From Clostridiaceae bacterium (GTDB taxonomy: Bacteria; Bacillota; Clostridia; Oscillospirales; Acutalibacteraceae): a DNA stretch of 64,000 nt. Location: the NCBI GenBank assembly GCA_021769555.1, contig JAETSR010000001.1, positions 1-64,000 on the forward strand, in the 5' to 3' direction. Every line of letters begins with the position of its first letter. Within the stretch, counting starts at the first letter, position 1. Below the pieces are notes generated by a model. That model saw only the letters and a program-made list of their open reading frames with translations. It ran no database searches and was not told the DNA's origin. The translations under genes were made by a program, and so were the position numbers. Shown here one piece after another: positions 58,683 to 64,000 of this stretch.

Positions 58683-59623
58683 TTATGTAATATGATAATA
58701 TCGATCTAAGTTCCAATAGCCCTTTTTGTCTTTGTAAACATGCGATGAATAAATAATATCAAAACGCTTTAATGGATCTGAGTCAAACACCGCACTTCTG
58801 ACGGTCAGTCGCGATGCCTTACCGCTACCAATAGATTTTGTAAGAATTGCGTAAGCCCATATGTTATTATCTTTACCCTTAATAGGGAATACATCTGTAA
58901 TTAGCAGCTTTCGTCTATCTGTCTCTTTACCAGTTGTTAAGTCGATATAGCCAAGTATTTCAAGCTGAAATTGCATTTTCATCTTCAAATTAAAATCTGA
59001 AATATTCATTTCTTTAATCTTGGCCTCGCATGAATTAAGCAATCCTGGCATATCTGTGATTGTATATGCTTTCAGCTCACCACCACTTTTTGATATATTT
59101 GTACCATGCTGGGCTATAATCGAAAGCAAATCGGCCTTAACCCTATCTTTGCTTATTTTCTTCATTTCTCCATTTTTGAAAAAAGAAAATAAGTCAGATA
59201 TACGTAAAAGCTCTTTAGGATTTCCATACTCAGAAAAAAAATCTATCTTTATCAGTACGTCTCTTTGACGAGCGTCTAACCCAATGCTTTTTGCTGATAA
59301 AAGAAATTCCATGAAAGTTTTTGGTTTGCTCCTTTTTGCAAAATTGTATAACTCGTTAGCAACAGTAGCGTTCATATACTTCACAGAACTAAGTCCTTTT
59401 GCAATCACATTCTGATCTTTGTCAAAGACATATTTGTCTTTTGAAATGCCAAAACGTGGCGGTATGATTTTTATTCCATAAAGAGTTGCAAGTTCACTGC
59501 CGTTTTTTATATCTTCCTCGCCGTTTGCATTATTTAGATACGCAGTAATAAACTCGTATGGATAATAATATCGCAAATAGGCACACAGATATCCTATCAT
59601 ACAATAACCGATAGAATGATTAT
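58683..59623 (-). CDS. dnaE: DnaE-type DNA polymerase, exon 2
   Basis: The C-terminal part of the phage replicative polymerase. It reads in frame from the intron 3' end: the joined codon plus NHSIGYCMIGYLCAYLRYY, a conserved stretch of bacterial DNA polymerase III alpha subunits, and then the C-terminal domains to 58683. On its own an ATG at 59600 exists but lacks a ribosome site. Joined to exon 1 it completes a 1119-codon product, within the DnaE size range. Confidence 0.85.
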
Positions 59624-60485
59624 CGAATCATAATACTGTTTCCAGTACCGCAGACTATATCTTCGGCTTAAAGCCGTTCTTGCACTTCCACCAGGCGTTC
59701 ATCTCTGGCGTACTCCATTAAAGGATAGTCGTTAAATCTTCCGAAAATTCGTCCCACTTTTCCCAGATAAATCCTCCAGCAGTCTTAGTGTGATGATTAA
59801 CACATTGAAGAATAGAGTTGGCATTGATTGAAAGTTTTCTAGCTGCCTCATATGCAGAATCGAATATTTCAATCAAAACACCATCTGGCGTTCTCTGCAT
59901 TACTGGATTTCCTCTAGGATTACGGAGTTTGTGTTGTAATGCGTGGATATTATTGTAGCTATATGAAGTCCATTCAAGATTTGATACATTGTTATTTTGT
60001 TTATTGCCATCCTTATGATTTACCATAGGGAAATTGTATGGGTTTTCAATGAATGCTTCTGCAACTAGCACATGTATAGGAATAACTCTTGAAATTCCAT
60101 CGTAATGTAAATTTACAACCAAATACCCTTTACTAGTTTGCGTTTGCTTCATTACTTTACCACGAAGTGTCTTCTTAATACCATTTTTGCTAATGCAAGT
60201 TCTGTCTACACTGCGAACATCTCCATGATCGCTTACTTCATATTTACCATAGTAATCTACAACAGGTTTCCACTCCATTAAAACTCCTTTTCGGCTTGAC
60301 ACGGTATTGCCTGCTATCTGTTTCCAGACCGTAGGTTCTCTTAGTCAGAGGCTTCGTCCATGGATTTAGCCTATATCTCCTTGTAAGGCTTCATAGGCTG
60401 GTCTTATTCATCTGATACCGTTAGCATTTACTGATCGTAAACACACCCTTGAAACACAGGTTCACAAGAAATGGGCAAACCATTC
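59624..60485 (-). ncRNA. group I intron in the polymerase gene
   Basis: 862 nt on the minus strand. The 5' exon ends TTTGGGT and the intron starts GAATGGTTTGCCCA, so UGGGU pairs with GCCCA to form P1 with the required U-G pair at the splice site. The intron ends in G (GATTCG). The hallmark S element AAGATATAGTC is at 59653-59663, and GACTAT at 59725-59730 can pair with its ATAGTC as P7. The 5' part has a P/Q-like GGCAATACCGTG and CAAGCC. Splicing joins GGT-T to AT-AAT-CAT and restores the polymerase frame exactly. Confidence 0.88.
59718..60278 (-). CDS. intron-encoded HNH homing endonuclease
   Basis: 186 residues from the ATG at 60278 with AAAGGAG 5 nt upstream. A NUMOD4 region (EWKPVVDYYGKYEVSDHGDVRS) leads to an HNH_3-type core (HVLVAEAFIENP, VNHKDGNKQNNNVSNLEW) and a C-terminal NUMOD1-like DNA-binding stretch (IFDSAYEAARKLSI). 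It would cut intronless polymerase genes and spread the intron. Its last codons contain the P7 5' strand, so ORF and ribozyme overlap. Confidence 0.9.
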   Translation of the reverse strand: MEWKPVVDYYGKYEVSDHGDVRSVDRTCISKNGIKKTLRGKVMKQTQTSKGYLVVNLHYDGISRVIPIHVLVAEAFIENPYNFPMVNHKDGNKQNNNVSNLEWTSYSYNNIHALQHKLRNPRGNPVMQRTPDGVLIEIFDSAYEAARKLSINANSILQCVNHHTKTAGGFIWEKWDEFSEDLTTIL

Positions 60486-62904
60486 ACCCAAACATATAAC
60501 TAGAAGCATCTTGAATTACTTGCAAAAATTCTTTTGCTTCTGACTCCGCAATCTCTCTAGGCTGCGGAGATTTTTCACAGTACCCCTCTAAAATTTGGGG
60601 TAACGCTTTATTTAGTCGTTCTTCATCCTTTCTGCCTATCGCTCGGCGTGTATTGTCTGCATCTGACCCAGAAAACCCACAGATTTCTTGTAAAAACTTA
60701 ATAACATCTTCTTGGTAAATTAAATACCCATTGTTATCCGCTAGTAGCTCATCAATGATAGGGGAGGGGTTTTTATGCGGTTTATGCTGCATGAGATCAT
60801 CTCTATATGATGCACCCGATGGACGTAGTGCAGCAGTAACAAGGCTCATATCGAAAATTGAATGTGGCACATACTGCCTTAACATAGAGAAAGCAAAATC
60901 ACCCTCAAATTGGAAAATACCAACTGGTGATCTAAGCATGTCTTTCCATACATCTTCATCTTCCCAGTTAATTTCATGAGATTTTGGATATGGCTTGCCA
61001 ATCAGTTTATAAGCGTCTTTGATAATTTCGATATTCTTCAACCCCAGAATGTCATACTTTACCAAACTTACTTCATGTACACAATCCATATCAATCTGTA
61101 GGAGAGTTTTTCCCTCTGACACGAATGTACCATAGTTATCTGCAAGTGTTATTGGGCTTGCGACAATACCCGCTGGGTGCATAGATTGAGAAATTGCCAC
61201 ATCAAGCAGTCCATCGTAGTAATAAAACACTTCCGGGTACTTTGCCCTAGCCTTAACTTCATCCCGTTCAAATTCATTTTTGATTTCAACATTCTTTTTA
61301 CCAGCCCAAGGGTTCTGGGCAAATAGCTTTTCATTCTCCTGTTTGACCTTAGCGTATTCTGCCTCAAATCTTTTGATTAAAGTTGCACGATCTGTGTTTT
61401 CATACTTGTTTGGAAGAATATAATCGCCTGTCAAATTGTCAAAGAAAAAAGCCCCCTCGCATCTTGAATCACCAAATCTGACTACGACATTGGAGTCTTT
61501 TAATGCTTTTAATAATGCACGATATTGCTTTTCATCGGTTTTGTGTTCATTATTCCACTTTCGGCTTAGTGCTCGGCAAATTTCATCGATACAGCCTTTC
61601 GATTTTATTGTGCCAATCGCAAGAATAAATGCTGTTTTCTCTTGCCCAAATCGATTGATAATATAGTCATATACTTTATCGCGATCAGATGGGGCAACAT
61701 CAATATCAATATCGCCAATCTCCTTACGATCCTCGTTACAAAATCGACTAAACACTGTATGCCATGTTTCAGGGTTAAGATCTGTAGTATCAGTAACATA
61801 TGTTACTCGCGACCCTCCACACGATCCCCGATTAAAACCTAAAGGAATATCGTGGCTTTTACAATATCTTGCCAGTTCCGACATAAATAAAATGAAGCCA
61901 CTCATTTCAATTTTGTCAAATACACGAAGTTCTTCGGTGATTGCATCTTTAAAGGGCTGGTATTGATCTGGTGTAATAGCTCCGCTTTCAGTCTTTGAGC
62001 GAAGACCATCATCAATAGCTTCATTCAGGACTTGCTTATCGCGTTCTCCATACAGGATTGGATATTTGTATGACACATCCAGTTCAAACGGGCTAACAGA
62101 ATCTGCCATAACATTTGTGTTTTCGATTGCTTCTAAAAATAGCTCTTCTGGTATTGCATCCTGTTTCTTAAACATCTCTACCAGCTCATCATAAGACTTA
62201 TACGACAAGTCAAAGCTATCTTCATCTGCAAACTCTATCCCTTTGGCAAGCTGCAGTATACTTCTACATTCTCCCTTGTATTTGGTAATGCTATGTGTAT
62301 CTGTGCCAGCAATAAGCGGGATGCCATACTTGTGTGACATCTGTGCTAAGTGCCTGTTGAAAACAACCTGATCTTGATAGTTGTGTGGTTGTATTTCGAG
62401 ATAATCATAGTGTTTAAGAAGTTTTTCGTATATCGGATGCCTTGTATTGAGCCGATTTAACGGAGAAGCAAGACATGCACTAATCTTGATTACATTATCA
62501 GATATTCTCAAAAACTCATCAAATGTAATTCTTGGTTTGTAGTAGAAGTGGTCATCATGGCTCGATAAACTGACAAGCTTATTCAATTCGAGTATACCAG
62601 CCTCATTCTTAGCTATCAGAATCGTATGGTAGTTGTCTCGTATTTTGCTTGTTTCTCCAGTATCTTCATCTACCCATGTTAGTTTTTCTGTTAAATATAC
62701 CTCACATCCATGTAGATACTTGATTCCAGCCTTATCGCAGGCTATTTTCTTTGCAACCCACTGATAAATATTGCCATGCTCTGTAAAAGCAATAGCTTTT
62801 TGCCCAAGTTCAACAGCCTTATCTATGTAGTCTTGAAACTTTGTTGCGCTATCAAGCAGAGAATATTCAGTATGTACATGAAAAGCTGTATAATTCTTGC
62901 TCAT
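60486..62904 (-). CDS. dnaE: DnaE-type DNA polymerase, exon 1
   Basis: 806 codons plus 1 nt before the intron. The N-terminal PHP domain (FHVHTEYSLLD at 8-18, TEHGNIYQ) is followed by the polymerase domain, with GFNRGSCGGSR and the catalytic GDIDIDVAPSDRD region, then HPAGIVASP and FQFEGDFAF. Without splicing, translation would stop at the TGA at 60484 and give a protein lacking the C-terminal third. It replicates the phage genome. GGGTGA lies before the ATG. Confidence 0.9.
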
Positions 62905-62913
62905 TTAATCACC

Positions 62914-63390
62914 CTATTCGCTTTTAAATTCTACCAACATACTTGGAAACGGGGCTTTCATCACCTCGCCGTTTTTGCCCAACATGGGCTTTCCGTTTAT
63001 TTCAAACGCTAATCGTCCACGCAAGAATGTGATCGTCACTCCTGGCTTATTATAGATATAATCGTGAAATGAGTGACGATCTGTCCTCGCTGGAATTAGC
63101 AACACAATGGTCGTACCTGGCTTTCTGGATTCTTCATAGCACTTCTTAGTCCACTCGCCAGTATCTTTACTGCCATATGGAGGATTACAGAAAACCGTTT
63201 GCCCCCCCCAGTCTTGCATAAGTCCATTTGTTGTGGCAGTATAATATTTATCAACCTTATGGTTTTCATCTGATGCCGCCGCATCAAGAGTGAAATGATA
63301 CTTTTCGTTAAGCCTGTCAAATAATTCTTGCGGCGTTTCCCAGTTCGTTTTGTTGCTGCTGAATAAAGTGTCTTGCATTTTCTTGTTCAC
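62914..63390 (-). CDS. dam: phage DNA N6-adenine methyltransferase (Dam-like)
   Basis: 158 residues from a GTG at 63390 with GGGGG 6 nt upstream; an ATG at 63378 is the alternative. Features of the phage Dam family (PF05869): TNWETPQELFDRLNEKYHFTLD, LDAAAS, and motif IV NPPYGS (about 77-82). It methylates adenine in phage DNA. It is the second methyltransferase of this element and lies between the helicase and polymerase genes. Confidence 0.9.
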   Translation of the reverse strand: MNKKMQDTLFSSNKTNWETPQELFDRLNEKYHFTLDAAASDENHKVDKYYTATTNGLMQDWGGQTVFCNPPYGSKDTGEWTKKCYEESRKPGTTIVLLIPARTDRHSFHDYIYNKPGVTITFLRGRLAFEINGKPMLGKNGEVMKAPFPSMLVEFKSE

Positions 63391-63391
63391 T

Positions 63392-64000
63392 TTATAACCC
63401 CCTTGGCCCATAAACCTCTTCGGTTTCATCGTCATCGTCTTGCATCTCTGCTATTTTAGGAGATTGACGTAAGTCTGAATATTCTGTCTTATCCCAATCA
63501 TAATGATGATCATACTCTTCGTTGCTAGTGTAGAATCTTCGAGACATGTCATCGTAATACACACCTACATCAATATTCTGCCTACCAAACATCCTATCTT
63601 TTACTACTGTTACGATAACATCATATTTCATAAGAGCCTTTTTACGCTCAGACATTTTTGCCATATTTTCACGATCACTCTCGTATACACGTCTAAGGGC
63701 AATCGTTCTATGAGCCAAATTTACTATATTGCTTGATCCTGCAATATCATAAATATCCATAGGAGCACCACCATCAAATTTGCGTGGGTGGCACACCAAT
63801 ACGATTGCAACTTGATACTCCTTTGCAAAACGAATTAGCTTTTTAATCGTATCTGTCTGAGATCGAAGTTCCTCTTCATTGTTTGTGTTATCAATACACA
63901 TGAAGTTATCAAGAATGAGAAGTTTTACAGCCTTTCTGCAAACAACCTGCTCCATAGAAGTCATAAGAGAATTTAAGTCGTTGTCCATATCATCTTTGTA
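63392..64000 (-). CDS. DnaB-like replicative helicase, C-terminal part
   Basis: The frame is open at the right edge, so the N-terminus is outside. About 202 residues of a RecA-fold helicase core are visible: VKLLILDNFMCID (Walker B), IVLVCHPRK (motif H3), DIYDIAGSSNIVNLAHRTIALRR (H4 region), then an acidic tail. This fits DnaB/Twinkle-type phage helicases. It overlaps the start region of dam and belongs with the polymerase in a replication module. Confidence 0.82.
   Translation of the reverse strand, partial: YKDDMDNDLNSLMTSMEQVVCRKAVKLLILDNFMCIDNTNNEEELRSQTDTIKKLIRFAKEYQVAIVLVCHPRKFDGGAPMDIYDIAGSSNIVNLAHRTIALRRVYESDRENMAKMSERKKALMKYDVIVTVVKDRMFGRQNIDVGVYYDDMSRRFYTSNEEYDHHYDWDKTEYSDLRQSPKIAEMQDDDDETEEVYGPRGL

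Larger units (their letters stand above)
38027..64000. mobile_element. left part of a large integrated temperate phage
   Basis: The element begins at the capsid-gene junction and runs past the right edge. It is clearly AT-richer than the chromosome. It encodes a tyrosine integrase and an excisionase-like protein at its end, then a long minus-strand series of sigma factor, nucleotide-metabolism, DNA-modification and replication genes with phage signatures. No portal, terminase or tail gene of its own is seen in 26 kb. The gene content (own DnaE polymerase, helicase, NrdDG, ThyX-like, NAD genes) is usual for phages well over 100 kb, which is my inference on size. Confidence 0.85.

Noticed and set aside
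58683-62904. Polymerase split by an intein, or a true two-subunit polymerase
   Set aside because: There are no intein splice residues at the borders and the HNH gene has its own start. RNA splicing at a U/G pair restores the frame perfectly, so a group I intron explains it better.
38114-64000. CRISPR array, tRNA or rRNA genes in the prophage part
   Set aside because: I saw no regularly spaced repeats and no cloverleaf with a TTCRANY arm; the rest of the window gave none either.

Overview
The window joins two kinds of DNA. Positions 1 to about 38,030 are GC-rich chromosome of an anaerobic, probably gut-dwelling, spore-forming clostridium (Oscillospiraceae/Ruminococcaceae-like). The grounds are a Spo0A gene, aromatic amino acid fermentation genes (indolepyruvate:ferredoxin oxidoreductase, phenylacetate-CoA ligase), a bile-salt-hydrolase-family enzyme, a GH27 alpha-galactosidase, clean SigA-type promoters (TTGACA/TATAAT, 16-18 bp spacers) and strong AGGAGG ribosome sites. 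From about 38,030 to the right edge the DNA is clearly AT-richer and nearly all genes lie on the minus strand. This is the left end of a large temperate phage that continues past the window.

Chromosome, left to right. The tail of a P-type cation ATPase (2-439) converges on spo0A (691-1458). An acyl-CoA synthetase-iorA-iorB run follows, then a promoter-RNA-terminator unit joined to a PBECR4-like nuclease gene, then paaK and an ACT-domain gene. Minus-strand genes from 8.7 to 14.7 kb include an amidohydrolase, a BSH/PVA-family hydrolase, a DUF2461 protein, alpha-galactosidase, a Gfo/Idh/MocA oxidoreductase, a LarC1-like nickel protein and a 34-codon small ORF. Then come an M18 aminopeptidase, a toxin-antitoxin remnant, a YbjQ-family protein, uracil permease, a PBECR2-like nuclease beside a second structured RNA, htpG, a CPBP protease and tadA. 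A cobalamin riboswitch precedes a DUF4430 lipoprotein, an ECF S component and VanZ. An O-acylation operon follows (TPM protein, MBOAT, DHHW protein, acyl carrier protein), then metG-tatD-radical SAM, TM2 proteins, and finally portal-protease-capsid genes of an older phage-derived locus with host-like base composition.

The phage is integrated inside the major capsid gene of that older locus. The capsid reading frame runs normally to a perfect 8-bp inverted repeat around a 7-bp spacer (38,012-38,034) and then into phage DNA. A Tn916-type integrase and an excisionase-like gene lie just inside. The visible phage genes are regulatory, nucleotide-metabolism and replication genes: sigma factor, NrdD/NrdG, ThyX-like, dUTPase, a dNMP kinase fused to a deoxyribonucleotidase, a DnaE-type polymerase and a DnaB-like helicase. 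There are also two DNA methyltransferases and a PAPS-reductase-like protein. A third group may repair host damage or counter host defence: PnuC, NadR and a nicotinamidase for NAD salvage, an RNA ligase and a Pth2 peptidyl-tRNA hydrolase. No structural genes are visible. The polymerase gene is split by an 862-nt group I intron carrying an HNH endonuclease gene, and joining the predicted exons restores a single 1119-codon frame. Three phage operons share a promoter with a conserved start-of-transcript sequence.

The least explained items are the two small-RNA/PBECR-nuclease neighbourhoods in the chromosome and the phage-in-a-capsid-gene arrangement.
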